64,000 bases of DNA from Streptomyces seoulensis (GCA_013364255.1 CP054936.1:5536353-5600352); one strand, 5' to 3'. Counted from the stretch's first letter, positions 17,435 through 26,248 are shown. Program-made: numbers and translations. The notes: a model not told the origin generated them from the letters alone.

Positions 17435-19137
17435 GCCCCACCACCCTTCCCGCCGGTCCGGAACACGGGCACGTCACCTTCCTGGGTGCCGGACCCGGAG
17501 ATCCGGGACTGCTGACACTGCGCGCCGTGGAGGCGCTGGCGAACGCGGACGTCCTCGTCGCCGAGCACGAGGTGCTCGACGTCGTGCGCACGCACGCCCG
17601 AGCGGGCGTCACCGTCGTGCACACGGATCCGGATCCGTCGACGAACCCCGTTCCGGGCACGGGCGCACCTCAGCTGACAGTCGTTGACGGCACGTCAGCA
17701 ACCGTTGGGGTCCCGGCGATCCGGGATGCCGCACATCTTGTCATGGAGGCCGCGCGCGGCGGCAGGCGGGTCGTCCGTGCGGTGACCGGAGACCCCGGGC
17801 TCGACACGGACGCCGCCGCCGAGATGCTCGCCTGCGCCGCCGCCGGCGTCCCCTTCGAGGTGGTCCCCGGCATCGCGAGCGCCGTCGGCGTGCCCGCGTA
17901 CGCCGGTGTGCCGCTGCGCGACGCGGAGGGCACCGACGTACGGTTCGTCGACGCCCGCACCGCCTCGGGCCGCTGCTGGACCGAGGTCGGCGCCTCCGAC
18001 GGCACCGTCGTGGTCTCCACGACGCTGGACGCGGTGGCCGCCGCGGCCGGTGAGCTGGTGTCGGCCGGCCGCAAGCCGGACACCCCGATGACGGTCACCG
18101 TCGGCGGCACGACCACTCGTCAGCGCACCTGGACGGCCACCCTCGGGACGGTCGCCCAGACGCTGAAGCAGGCCAAGGTGCTGCCGTCCCCGGACGGCGG
18201 CCGGCCGGTGATAGCCGTGGTCGGCGAGCGCAGCGCGGCCGCGCAGCGCGACCGGCTGTCGTGGTTCGAGTCCAAGGCGCTGTTCGGCTGGAAGGTCCTG
18301 GTGCCGCGCACCAAGGAGCAGGCCGCCTCGCTCTCCGACCAGCTGCGCTCCTACGGCGCGGTGCCGCACGAGGTGCCGACGATCGCCGTGGAGCCGCCGC
18401 GCACGCCCCAGCAGATGGAGCGCGCGGTCAAGGGCCTGGTCACCGGCCGCTACGAGTGGATCGCGTTCACCAGCGTCAACGCCGTCAAGGCGGTCCGCGA
18501 GAAGTTCGAGGAGTACGGCCTGGACGCGCGCGCCTTCGCGGGCATCAAGGTCGCGGCGGTGGGCGAGCAGACCGCCAAGGCGCTGATCGCCTTCGGCGTG
18601 AAGCCGGACCTGGTGCCCAGCGGCGAGCAGTCCGCCGCCGGGCTGCTGGAGGACTGGCCGCCCTACGACCCGGTCTTCGACCCGATCGACCGCGTCTTCC
18701 TGCCGCGTGCCGACATCGCCACGGAGACGCTGGTCGCCGGGCTGATCGAGCTGGGCTGGGAGGTGGACGACGTCACGGCGTACCGCACCGTGCGCGCCTC
18801 GCCGCCGCCGGCGGACACCCGCGAGGCGATCAAGGGCGGCGGCTTCGACGCGGTCCTGTTCACCTCGTCCTCCACGGTCCGCAACCTGGTCGGCATCGCG
18901 GGCAAGCCGCACAACGTGACGGTGATCGCCTGCATCGGCCCGGCCACCGCGAAGACGGCCGAGGAGCACGGTCTGCGGGTGGATGTGATGGCTCCCGAGC
19001 CGTCCGTCCACAAGCTCGCCGAGGCCCTGGCCGACTTCGGCCTGCGCCGCCGCGCCGCCGCCCTGGAGGCCGGCGACCCGGTCACCCGCCCGAGCGAACG
19101 CCGCCCGGGAGCCCGCAGGCGCCGGTCCACGACCTGA
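17431..19137 (+). CDS. hemD: fused uroporphyrinogen-III C-methyltransferase / uroporphyrinogen-III synthase
   Basis: 568 residues with two enzymes. Residues ~8-250 are a CobA/SUMT-type SAM methyltransferase (VTFLGAGPGDPGLLTLRA, then VVPGIASAVGVPAYAGVPLR); residues ~275-540 are HemD (GWKVLVPRTKEQAASL, EWIAFTSVNAVKAV, FTSSSTVRNLVG). The fusion makes uro'gen III and can methylate it towards sirohaem or cobalamin. The start is TTG 17431, overlapping the hemC stop (TTGA) with GGGGAG upstream; earlier in-frame starts lie inside hemC. Confidence 0.93.
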   Translation: MSPTTLPAGPEHGHVTFLGAGPGDPGLLTLRAVEALANADVLVAEHEVLDVVRTHARAGVTVVHTDPDPSTNPVPGTGAPQLTVVDGTSATVGVPAIRDAAHLVMEAARGGRRVVRAVTGDPGLDTDAAAEMLACAAAGVPFEVVPGIASAVGVPAYAGVPLRDAEGTDVRFVDARTASGRCWTEVGASDGTVVVSTTLDAVAAAAGELVSAGRKPDTPMTVTVGGTTTRQRTWTATLGTVAQTLKQAKVLPSPDGGRPVIAVVGERSAAAQRDRLSWFESKALFGWKVLVPRTKEQAASLSDQLRSYGAVPHEVPTIAVEPPRTPQQMERAVKGLVTGRYEWIAFTSVNAVKAVREKFEEYGLDARAFAGIKVAAVGEQTAKALIAFGVKPDLVPSGEQSAAGLLEDWPPYDPVFDPIDRVFLPRADIATETLVAGLIELGWEVDDVTAYRTVRASPPPADTREAIKGGGFDAVLFTSSSTVRNLVGIAGKPHNVTVIACIGPATAKTAEEHGLRVDVMAPEPSVHKLAEALADFGLRRRAAALEAGDPVTRPSERRPGARRRRSTT

Positions 19138-19154
19138 GGGGCGTGCGCCGAGCG

Positions 19155-19200
19155 AACGGCGGGGCGCACCGCGTGAGAACGCGGTGCGCCCCGCCGTTTC
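19155..19200. terminator. terminator of the rex-hemACD operon
   Basis: Long perfect hairpin: a 19-base arm (19155-19173) pairs with 19180-19198 around a 6-base loop. It separates the hem operon from the convergent VOC gene and could serve both. Confidence 0.9.
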
Positions 19201-19232
19201 GCGTCTCCCCCGAAGACGGGCGGCCGCCGTGC

Positions 19233-19628
19233 TCAGACCAGGGTCGTGAGGCAGAACGGCTGGCCCGAGGGGTCCAGGAGGACGCGCCAGCGGTCGGGGG
19301 AGGGCTGGTGGGTGGGGTGGGTGGCGCCTCGGGTGAGGAGGTGGGCCTCGGCCTCGTCCAGGTCGGCGACGCCGATCTCCAGGTGGGCGCGCTTCTCCAC
19401 CGCCGGGTCCGGCCAGGTGGGCGGGCGGTGGTCGGCGACGCGGCTGAAGCCCAGGCCGGGGGCGCCCTCGCGGGCCAGGAAGACGAAGTCGTCGCTCTCG
19501 TAGGCGACCGGCAGGTCGAGCATGTCGCTGTAGAAGCGGGCCAGTTCGGCCGGGTCGGGGCAGTCGAAGGTGACCGCGGCGTAGCGGAACGCGGGGACGG
19601 CGGTGGTGTCGGGGTTCTCGGTGCTCAT
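19233..19628 (-). CDS. VOC family protein (glyoxalase/bleomycin-resistance fold)
   Basis: 131 residues with the two beta-alpha-beta-beta-beta units of the vicinal oxygen chelate fold: FRYAAVTFDCPDPAELARFY at the start, and RAHLEIGVADLDEAEAHL then RVLLDPSGQPFCL in the second half. Metal ligand candidates are His near 89 and Glu near 91. The substrate is unknown. ATG 19628 starts the domain. It is divergent from the WYL regulator with 73 bp between, so the regulator may control it. Confidence 0.85.
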   Translation of the reverse strand: MSTENPDTTAVPAFRYAAVTFDCPDPAELARFYSDMLDLPVAYESDDFVFLAREGAPGLGFSRVADHRPPTWPDPAVEKRAHLEIGVADLDEAEAHLLTRGATHPTHQPSPDRWRVLLDPSGQPFCLTTLV

Positions 19629-19701
19629 GGGAAGGGACGGTAGGGGGTGACCCGGACAGTTCCGGTCCTGGTCGTGCGGAGGTGTGGAAGACTTCCGCGG
19701 T

Positions 19702-20703
19702 GTGATCGCCGCGTCCGCCCGGCTGTTGCGGCTGCTCGCCGTGCTCGCCACCCGACCGTCCTGGACCGCCGCCGAGCTGGCCGAGCGGACCGCCGTCACC
19801 GAGCGGACCGTGCGGCGGGACGTGGCGCGGCTGCGGGAACTCGGCTACGTCGTCGACTCCGAGCCGGGGCCGTGGGGCGGCTACCGGCTGCGGGCCGGCG
19901 CCCGGGTGCCGCCGCTGATCCTGGACGACGAAGAAGCGCTCGCGGTGGCCGTGGGGCTGCGCGAGGCCGCGCTCAGCGGCGCCGTCGGCGGCGACCAGGC
20001 CGCGCTGTCGGCCCTGCTGAAGCTGCGCCAGGTGCTGCCGCGCCGCGTCGCCGACCGGCTGGCCGAAGTGGACGCCGCCTTCGTGCACACGCCCCGCCCC
20101 GACGAACCGCAGATCACCGCCGGGCTGCTGCTGGAGCTGGCCGCCGCCTGCCGGGCCGGCGAACGGGCCCGCCTGTCCTACCGCGACGGCGACGGCCGGG
20201 CCACCTGCCGCGACGTGGACCCGTACCGCCTCGTGCACACCGGACGCCGCTGGTACTTCGTGGCCCGGGACGTGACGCGCGGCCAGTGGCGCACCTTCCG
20301 CGCCGACCGGGTGGAGTGGCTCCAGGGCACCGGGCAGCCGGTGGAACCGGCCGATCCGCCGGACCCGGCGCTCCTCGTCTCCCGCAACATCGCGACCGGG
20401 CCCTACCCGATGTACGCCACCGTCCGCCTCCCCGTCGGCCCCGACCGGGCGCTGCGGCTGATCCCCGCCACCGTCGGCGCGCACCGCCCCGACGGCCCGG
20501 ACGCCACCGTCGTGGACGTCGGCGGCCCCGACCCGGACGGCCTCGCCCGCTACCTGCTCAGCCTCGCCACACCCCTGCGGGTCCTCGCCCCCGACTCCGT
20601 ACGGCAGGCCCTGCGGCGCCGTACCGCCGAGGTCATGGCCGCCCTGGACGAGGACGGGGCGTCCGACTCGGCGTCGGCAAAGGCACCGGACGGGCGGGCG
20701 TAG
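19702..20703 (+). CDS. WYL-domain transcriptional regulator (YafY-like)
   Basis: About 333 residues. N-terminal HTH (LLRLLAVLATRPSWTAAELA and VTERTVRRDVARLRELGY), then a WYL domain: RARLSYRDGDGRATCRDVDP near 160, RRWYFVARDVTRGQWRTFR near 187, and a C-terminal WCX-like part. WYL proteins respond to nucleic-acid or small ligands. GTG 19702 is preferred over GTG 19684, which sits 1 bp from GGAGG. It is divergent from the VOC gene. Confidence 0.87.
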   Translation: MIAASARLLRLLAVLATRPSWTAAELAERTAVTERTVRRDVARLRELGYVVDSEPGPWGGYRLRAGARVPPLILDDEEALAVAVGLREAALSGAVGGDQAALSALLKLRQVLPRRVADRLAEVDAAFVHTPRPDEPQITAGLLLELAAACRAGERARLSYRDGDGRATCRDVDPYRLVHTGRRWYFVARDVTRGQWRTFRADRVEWLQGTGQPVEPADPPDPALLVSRNIATGPYPMYATVRLPVGPDRALRLIPATVGAHRPDGPDATVVDVGGPDPDGLARYLLSLATPLRVLAPDSVRQALRRRTAEVMAALDEDGASDSASAKAPDGRA

Positions 20704-20713
20704 CGTAGACGGC

Positions 20714-21706
20714 ATGACGAAGTACGGATCCTTCCCCGGCACGCGTCCTCGTCGGCTGCGCACCACCCCCGCCATGCGCCGTATGGTCGCCGAGACCCGG
20801 CTGCACCCCGCGGACTTCATCCTCCCCGCGTTCGTCCGCGAGGACGTGAGCGAGCCGGTGCCGATCGCGGCGATGCCCGGCGTCGTCCAGCACACCCGCG
20901 ACAGCCTGAAGAAGGCCGCCGCGGAGGCCGTGGCCGCCGGGGTCTCCGGGATCATGCTCTTCGGCGTGCCCGAGGAGGCCAAGAAGGACGGCCTCGGCAC
21001 CGCCGGGACCGACCCGGACGGCATCCTCCAGGTCGCGCTGCGCGACGTGCGCGCCGAGGTCGGCGACGACCTGCTGGTCATGTCCGACCTGTGCCTGGAC
21101 GAGTTCACCGACCACGGCCACTGCGGTGTCCTGGACGCCGAGGGCCGGGTCGACAACGACGCCACCCTGGAGCGGTACGCCGAGATGGCCCAGGTCCAGG
21201 CCGACGCGGGCGCGCACATCGTGGGCCCCAGCGGGATGATGGACGGCCAGATCGGCGTCGTGCGCGACGCGCTGGACCAGATCGGCCGCGAGGACGTGGC
21301 GATCCTGGCCTACACGGCCAAGTACTCCTCCGCCTTCTACGGCCCCTTCCGGGAGGCCGTCGGCTCCTCGCTCCAGGGCGACCGCAAGACCTACCAGCAG
21401 GACCCGGCGAACACGCGCGAGTCGCTGCGCGAGCTGGAGCTGGACCTGGAGGAGGGCGCCGACCTGGTGATGGTCAAGCCGGCCGGTCCCTACCTCGACA
21501 TCCTCGCCCGCGTCGCCGACGCCGTCGACGTGCCCGTGGTCGCCTACCAGATCTCCGGCGAGTACTCGATGATCGAGGCCGCCGCCGAGAAGGGCTGGAT
21601 CGACCGGGACCGCGCCATCCTGGAGACCCTGACCGGCATCAAGCGCGCCGGCGCCCGCAACATCCTCACCTACTGGGCCGTGGAGGCCGCGCAGAAGCTG
21701 CGCTGA
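20714..21706 (+). CDS. hemB: delta-aminolevulinic acid dehydratase (porphobilinogen synthase)
   Basis: 330 residues. It condenses two 5-aminolevulinates to porphobilinogen. Landmarks are RPRRLRTTPAMRRMV, DLCLDEFTDHGHCG near 124-137, the Schiff-base lysines in AYTAKYSS near 197-204 and VMVKPAGPYLD near 254, and VVAYQISGEYSM near 275. The first metal site has DLCLDEFTDHGHCG rather than a triple-Cys set, suggesting a magnesium-type enzyme. It starts 10 bp after the WYL gene. The last 37 bp overlap an antisense lipoprotein gene. Confidence 0.95.
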   Translation: MTKYGSFPGTRPRRLRTTPAMRRMVAETRLHPADFILPAFVREDVSEPVPIAAMPGVVQHTRDSLKKAAAEAVAAGVSGIMLFGVPEEAKKDGLGTAGTDPDGILQVALRDVRAEVGDDLLVMSDLCLDEFTDHGHCGVLDAEGRVDNDATLERYAEMAQVQADAGAHIVGPSGMMDGQIGVVRDALDQIGREDVAILAYTAKYSSAFYGPFREAVGSSLQGDRKTYQQDPANTRESLRELELDLEEGADLVMVKPAGPYLDILARVADAVDVPVVAYQISGEYSMIEAAAEKGWIDRDRAILETLTGIKRAGARNILTYWAVEAAQKLR

Positions 21707-21900
21707 GCGGGGGTGTCCGCCGGGCGCGGTGCGGAGGCGCAGGTCGGTTCCCGCAGGGACTGGGACGACACCGAGGACGGGCCCTCGTCGCGTACGCCCT
21801 CGCCGTCGTTGCAGCCCGTCAGGGCGGCCGACGCGGTCAGTACCAGTACCGCCGCGGCGAGCCGACGGGCACGGGCGGTGGTGGTGGTCCGGGTGGACAT
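21670..21900 (-). CDS. small putative lipoprotein
   Basis: 76 residues: basic N-terminus (MSTRTTTTARARR), hydrophobic stretch LAAAVLVLTASA and lipobox ALTGC with Cys30, then 46 residues of Ser/Pro-rich secreted chain with two Cys. It starts 24 bp after the DUF4232 lipoprotein stop on the same strand, so the two probably form an operon. The 3' end runs antisense into hemB by 37 bp. The signal is convincing, but no family is recognised and chance cannot be excluded. Confidence 0.6.
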   Translation of the reverse strand: MSTRTTTTARARRLAAAVLVLTASAALTGCNDGEGVRDEGPSSVSSQSLREPTCASAPRPADTPAQRSFCAASTAQ

Positions 21901-21924
21901 GATGAGGAACTCCCGCCCCGCCGC

Positions 21925-22701
21925 TCAGAAGTCCACGACGTAGTCCATGGTGCTCTGCCAGTACGTCACCGTCAGGCTGTCGTCCACGTAGACGCTCTTG
22001 GCGGGCAGCTTCACCGTCGCGATCGAGCCGTCCTGGAACGGGAGCGTCAGGGTGGTCACGGTGTGGCCGTGATCGCCCTCGCCCGACAGCCGCACGCCCG
22101 CGTAGCCCGACTCGCCCGGCTCCAGGCTCACCAGCGCCTGCGGCTTGGTCTCCTCGGCCACCGGCGGCACCGACTGCGCCTCGCCGAAGCGGGCCGCCGG
22201 GTAGGGCGACAGCAGGCACCGCTTGGAGCCGGTGTTGGTGGCCTTCAGCAGCAGGTGGTTGATCGGGCGGGGCACCGAGATCGCGGTGACGCGGACCTGG
22301 GCGGCGCCGCAGCGGGTGAAGGTGGTGGAGTCCTTGCCGGCGCCGTTGGTACCGGTACCGGGGGTCTTGGCCTTGTCGGCGCCGCCGCCGCTGCCGGGGG
22401 TCTTGGCCTTGCCCGCGCCGCCGCCCGTGGAGCCCGCGGTGCCAGTGGTTCCGGTGCTGCCTCCGGTGCCGGTGCTTCCGGTGGTGCCCGTCGAGCCCGT
22501 CGTGCCGGTCGAACCGGTCGTGCCCGAGGTGTGGGCGGAGGCGGCCGAGGCGGCGGAGCCGTCGCTCTGCGCGGCGGCCACCGGAGAGGACGATCCGGCG
22601 CCGTCCGTGTCGCCCCCGCCTCCGCAGGCCGTGAGCGACAGGGCGGCGAGCGAGAGCGCGGAGGCCGCGAACAGGCGGGTGCGGAGCGTACGTGCGGACA
22701 T
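21925..22701 (-). CDS. DUF4232 domain lipoprotein
   Basis: 258 residues. A signal peptide ends in lipobox SLTAC (Cys26). Residues ~30-120 are a low-complexity linker with repeated STGTTG units and two KAKTPG segments. The C-terminal DUF4232 domain begins near FTRCGAAQVRVTAI and ends YVVDF. DUF4232 proteins are secreted actinobacterial proteins of unknown function. The linker suggests a domain held away from the membrane surface. It is followed by the small lipoprotein gene. Confidence 0.85.
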   Translation of the reverse strand: MSARTLRTRLFAASALSLAALSLTACGGGGDTDGAGSSSPVAAAQSDGSAASAASAHTSGTTGSTGTTGSTGTTGSTGTGGSTGTTGTAGSTGGGAGKAKTPGSGGGADKAKTPGTGTNGAGKDSTTFTRCGAAQVRVTAISVPRPINHLLLKATNTGSKRCLLSPYPAARFGEAQSVPPVAEETKPQALVSLEPGESGYAGVRLSGEGDHGHTVTTLTLPFQDGSIATVKLPAKSVYVDDSLTVTYWQSTMDYVVDF

Positions 22702-22798
22702 GGGTTCCCCCTGGGTGCGAGAGGTGGATCGATGAGCGCCGGGAGGCGGTCGCCCGACCGGTGGCCGGGAGCGCCGTGTTCGGCTGATCCACAGCTTG

Positions 22799-22910
22799 TG
22801 GGACGATGCGTCCCAGCGGCCAGCGCCGCCGGCACACCCGGTACGCAGGAACGCTGAAACGGGGTCTGACCTGCGGGAACGGTAGCGTCCTGGGACGCCG
22901 TCGTGGGACG
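22799..22910. promoter_or_regulatory. palindromic TGGGACG sites upstream of the membrane HTH gene
   Basis: TGGGACG-ATG-CGTCCCA (22799-22815) is a perfect inverted repeat with 7-bp arms. The same TGGGACG word recurs at 22891-22897 (preceded by CGTCC) and 22904-22910. The sites lie between divergent genes, the last 18 bp before the GTG start of the HTH protein, which is a typical layout for an autoregulated operator. Confidence 0.6.
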
Positions 22911-22928
22911 TTGGAGGGGGAGGGAACG

Positions 22929-24350
22929 GTGGCGGAAGGCGAGTTCGCCGAGCTGCTGGGGGAGCTGAAGAGACGGTCCGGGCTCAGTTACGGGGCGCTC
23001 GGCAAGCGTCTGCACATGAGCGCGTCGACCGTGCACCGGTACGTCAGCGGCGATGTCGTCCCCACGGACTACGCCCCCGTCGAACGGTTCGCCCGCGTCT
23101 GCCGGGCGACCCCCGAGGAACTGCTCGAACTGCACCGCCGCTGGCTCCGCGCGGACGCGCTGCGCGGCGTGAAGTCGGGCGGCTCGGCCGAGGCACGGGA
23201 GGCGGAGCCGGGGCGGGAGCCGGGGCGGGAATCGGTGCACGACCCGGACCCGGCTCCGGCGCCGGTTCCTGGGCCGGAACCGAAGCCGAAGCCGGAGTCG
23301 AAGCCGGAGTCGGAGCCGGAGCCTGGGCGGGAGTCGGAACCGCGGCCGGAGCAGCGGCCGGGGTCCGTCACGGAAGCGTCCGCGGACGCCCGGGCGGCCG
23401 GGCGGACGACGCACGGGGCCGGCTCCGTCCGTCCGAAGCGGCGGACCGCGCTGTTCGCCGGTGCGGCGGTCGTCGCGGTCGCCGCGGCCACCGCGCTCGT
23501 GGTGAACCTGGTGCCCGGCGACGGGCAGCGGCCCGACGGCGAACAGGCGGCCGGGGCCGCCGTGTCCGCCGGCCGGTCGTCCGCCGAGCGCGGCGGACGG
23601 TCCGCGAGCCCGACCGGCGGTACGTCCTCCGCGTCGCCGTCCCCGTCCCGGACCGCGTCCGGGTCCGCGTCGCCGTCCTCCCGGCTCGCGCCGCCGTCCG
23701 CCGCCGCGCCGTCGTCCCCGTCCGGCGCCGCACGGCCCGGCGGCGCGTCCGACGCGGCGCCGTTCACGGTCGGCGTCACCCCGTACTACTGGGACCTGCC
23801 CTGCGAGCAGTACTTCCTGATCGACCGGAGCCCGAAGAACGTGCCGCCGCCGCCCCCGCAGCAGAACGCGGTCGGCTACGCCTCGGCGCTGGGCGCGGTC
23901 GCCGCCGACAGCCAGATGGTCGTCCTCACGGTGCAGGGCACCGGCCCGGAGACGGTGGTGCTCCAGGGCCTGCACGTCCGGGTGGTGAGCAGCGGCGCCA
24001 AGCTGAGCTGGAACAAGTACGCGATGGGCGACGGCTGCGGCGGCGGCGTGAACACCAAGTCCTTCGACGTCTCCCTGGACCTCGGCAATCCGCTGGCCCA
24101 GCCGATCGCCGGCCAGCGGAACTTCCCGTACAAGGTGAGCGAGTCCGACCCGGAGGTCTTCTACGTCAACGGGCACACCAGTGGCCATGACGTGCGCTGG
24201 TACCTGGAGCTGGAGTGGTCGAGCGGCGACCGGCACGGCACGGTGCGGGTCGACGACCACGGCAAGCCGTTCCGCACCAGCGGCTCCGGCGCGCCGTACT
24301 GGGTCTCGCCGCTGAACGGCAACGGCTGGGAGCTGGCGAACTACGGCTGA
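22929..24350 (+). CDS. membrane-spanning helix-turn-helix regulator with extracytoplasmic domain
   Basis: 473 residues. Residues ~1-75 are an XRE-type HTH (LSYGALGKRLHMSASTVHRYV). Residues ~85-165 are a Pro/Glu-rich linker with PEPKPKPES-type repeats. One transmembrane helix lies near 171-195, then a Ser/Ala-rich stalk and a ~190-residue outer domain from TVGVTPYYWDLPCEQYF to the end, with three Cys. The design resembles one-component transmembrane sensors: the outer domain could sense a ligand and the HTH act on DNA. GTG 22929 follows GGAGGGGGAGGGA. The stimulus is unknown. Confidence 0.82.
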   Translation: MAEGEFAELLGELKRRSGLSYGALGKRLHMSASTVHRYVSGDVVPTDYAPVERFARVCRATPEELLELHRRWLRADALRGVKSGGSAEAREAEPGREPGRESVHDPDPAPAPVPGPEPKPKPESKPESEPEPGRESEPRPEQRPGSVTEASADARAAGRTTHGAGSVRPKRRTALFAGAAVVAVAAATALVVNLVPGDGQRPDGEQAAGAAVSAGRSSAERGGRSASPTGGTSSASPSPSRTASGSASPSSRLAPPSAAAPSSPSGAARPGGASDAAPFTVGVTPYYWDLPCEQYFLIDRSPKNVPPPPPQQNAVGYASALGAVAADSQMVVLTVQGTGPETVVLQGLHVRVVSSGAKLSWNKYAMGDGCGGGVNTKSFDVSLDLGNPLAQPIAGQRNFPYKVSESDPEVFYVNGHTSGHDVRWYLELEWSSGDRHGTVRVDDHGKPFRTSGSGAPYWVSPLNGNGWELANYG

Positions 24351-24382
24351 GGCGCGTCAAGCCGTGCGACCGGGCGGCGCGC

Positions 24383-25168
24383 TCAGTCCCACCAGAAGTG
24401 CCAGGCGTGCTCGCCGATCAGCCCCTCCGCGTAGGTCGCCAGGCGGTCCACGTCGCCGTTGTCCGGGCAGAAGGCCAGGTGCTCGACGGCGATCGCCTCC
24501 GCCTCGGCGCGCGTGGTGGGCGGGGCCGCCACGGACACGGTGAGGTGGTCGAAGCCGAGCGCCACGACGCGTATGCCGAAGCGGTCCTCCCAGGAGCGGA
24601 GGACGGCGCACAGGCGCGCCACGTCGTTGTCGTGGTTGAGGGGGCCGCTCCAGCCGATCGCGGCGGGTATGTCGGCGCTGCGGCGGGCGGGCACCAGCCC
24701 CAGGTGCGGGTCCTTCAGCCAGGACCGGCCCTCGGCGAGCGAGTCGGCGACCTCGGCGGCGCGGGTGTCCGGGGCGGCGGTGCGGGTCAGGGGTGCGGCC
24801 AGGCCGGGCCACTCGTCGTGGGCCGCGTCCTCGTCGGCGTAGTCCTCCCAGTAGTCGGCCAGGACGTCCTCGGCGTCGTGGTCGCCGGGGTACGACACCT
24901 CGCCGGGCATCAGCTCCCAGTCCTCCGGCCCGCTCCGGTCGCCGCCCAGGTCCATGAGCACGGGCAGGAGGCCGACCCGGGCGGCGGGTGCGCCGAGGGC
25001 CGCCCAGTTGCCGGGGGACGCCGCCCGCCCGGAGTACCAGAGCAGCGGCTCGTGCCACGGCCCGTCCTCCGTGGCATCGAGCAGAACGCCGGGCGGCAGC
25101 TGCAAGCCGAGGGAACGCCCGCTCGGATCGGCCGCCAGTTTGGGCAGCGGGTTGGGAAGAGTCGCCAT
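24383..25168 (-). CDS. DUF4253 domain protein
   Basis: 261 residues. The C-terminal ~110 match the DUF4253 pattern: CAVLRSWEDRFGIRVVALGF, then AEAIAVEHLAFCPDN and a terminal HAWHFWWD. The N-terminal half has no clear domain. The family occurs near SUKH-like and toxin-immunity proteins in actinobacteria, but no toxin is adjacent here. ATG 25168 starts MATLPNPLPKLAAD; an upstream frame is Pro-rich and unlikely. Confidence 0.8.
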   Translation of the reverse strand: MATLPNPLPKLAADPSGRSLGLQLPPGVLLDATEDGPWHEPLLWYSGRAASPGNWAALGAPAARVGLLPVLMDLGGDRSGPEDWELMPGEVSYPGDHDAEDVLADYWEDYADEDAAHDEWPGLAAPLTRTAAPDTRAAEVADSLAEGRSWLKDPHLGLVPARRSADIPAAIGWSGPLNHDNDVARLCAVLRSWEDRFGIRVVALGFDHLTVSVAAPPTTRAEAEAIAVEHLAFCPDNGDVDRLATYAEGLIGEHAWHFWWD

Positions 25169-25202
25169 GCCGGTGACTGTAGGCGCAGCCACTGACAATG
25201 GG

Positions 25203-25442
25203 TCACTTGAGGGAGCTGGTGAACTCGTCCCAAGTGGCAGGAGAGAGACGGAGGGTGGGGGCGGCCTCGGGGTTCTTGGAGTCGCGGATGTGGATGGCGT
25301 GGGGGGTGGCGGCGACTTCGAGGCAGGCGCCGCCCTGGTCACTGCTGTAGCTCGACTTCGTCCACGTGTAGGCGGCTTCGAGGCATTGACCGCCCTCGTC
25401 GTCGCTGTAGGTGGACTTGAACCAACGGAGCGCCGTGGTCAT
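25203..25442 (-). CDS. DUF397 domain protein (WhiJ-cluster partner)
   Basis: 79 residues with two copies of the DUF397 opening motif: WFKSTYSDDEGGQCLEAA and WTKSSYSSDQGGACLEVA, followed once by IHIRDSKNPEAAPTLRLSPATWDEF. DUF397 proteins are small partners of adjacent XRE regulators in whiJ-like clusters. The start overlaps the XRE stop (ATGA), so synthesis is coupled. Confidence 0.88.
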   Translation of the reverse strand: MTTALRWFKSTYSDDEGGQCLEAAYTWTKSSYSSDQGGACLEVAATPHAIHIRDSKNPEAAPTLRLSPATWDEFTSSLK

Positions 25443-26248
25443 CGCTCTCCTAGTAGGTCGTTCAGCAGCTCAATGGAGTTCTCAGGAGTCAAGGCCTGTG
25501 AGCGCAGCATCGCATACTTGCGGGTGAGGATGGACACCCACTCAGGATCAGCGACCAACTGGCTGCCGTGGTGCGATTCCGTGTAGGCCAGGTGTTGGTG
25601 GTCGGGTGTCTCCACCAAGGTGAACGAGCCAGCAATTCCAGCGTGAGCGGAGCGGCTCAGCTTCAGAAACTGTAGGGAGATGCTTGGCAATGCGGCGCAG
25701 TCTCGCAGGTGGCGGAGCTGATCGCGGTACACCGTCCTGCCTCCCACGGGGAACCGGACCGCTGGCTCCCAGATCACGAAACTGAGCGTTGGGGGGTCCT
25801 TACGATGGATGATCTCCTGCCGCTCGATTCGTGTTGCGGTCATGCTGGCGATCTTTTCTTCACTGAACGCCGGGACTCGGCAGCTGAAGACCGCGTGTGC
25901 GTAGTCCTCAGTCTGGAGGATGCCCGGCACGACCAGTGTGTCGTACCAGGAGAGCGAAAGGGCCTCCCGCTCATGCACCATGTACTGCTCGGCGTACATC
26001 GGGAACTGGTCGATCTCCGGCAGCTTGTCCACTCCGGCGGCCAACATCCCCTTCGTGTCGAGGATTCCGTCCAGCAAGGCGGCGAAGTCGGGCAGGAGCG
26101 GGCGGCGGCCCTGCTCGATGGACGCGATCGTCTCCACGTCGACCTTCAGCAGGTCGGCCAACCGCTGCTGGGTGTGCCCGGCGGCCTTGCGCGCCGCCTG
26201 CACCTGCGCGCCCAGCATCTTCATCGTCGAGAAGTTCTTCTTCTTCAT
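25439..26248 (-). CDS. WhiJ-like XRE regulator with DUF5753 domain
   Basis: 269 residues. The HTH is VQAARKAAGHTQQRLADLLK then VDVETIASIEQGRRP (~13-50). The DUF5753 part begins near SWYDTLVVPGILQTEDYA (~105) and has ISLQFLKLSRSAHAGIAGSF and YTESHHGSQLV. ATG 26248 (MKKKNFSTMKMLG) is chosen; GTG 26353 would add 35 residues across the palindrome. With DUF397 downstream and an ATPase divergent, this is the standard whiJ-type trio, linked to timing of development in S. coelicolor. Confidence 0.9.
   Translation of the reverse strand: MKKKNFSTMKMLGAQVQAARKAAGHTQQRLADLLKVDVETIASIEQGRRPLLPDFAALLDGILDTKGMLAAGVDKLPEIDQFPMYAEQYMVHEREALSLSWYDTLVVPGILQTEDYAHAVFSCRVPAFSEEKIASMTATRIERQEIIHRKDPPTLSFVIWEPAVRFPVGGRTVYRDQLRHLRDCAALPSISLQFLKLSRSAHAGIAGSFTLVETPDHQHLAYTESHHGSQLVADPEWVSILTRKYAMLRSQALTPENSIELLNDLLGER

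Noticed and set aside
17695..21219. Very long open frame (over 1,100 codons) on the minus strand across hemD, VOC, WYL and hemB
   Set aside because: It is antisense to well-identified genes, is rich in Arg/Gly/His/Pro with no domain, and arises from GC bias at third positions.
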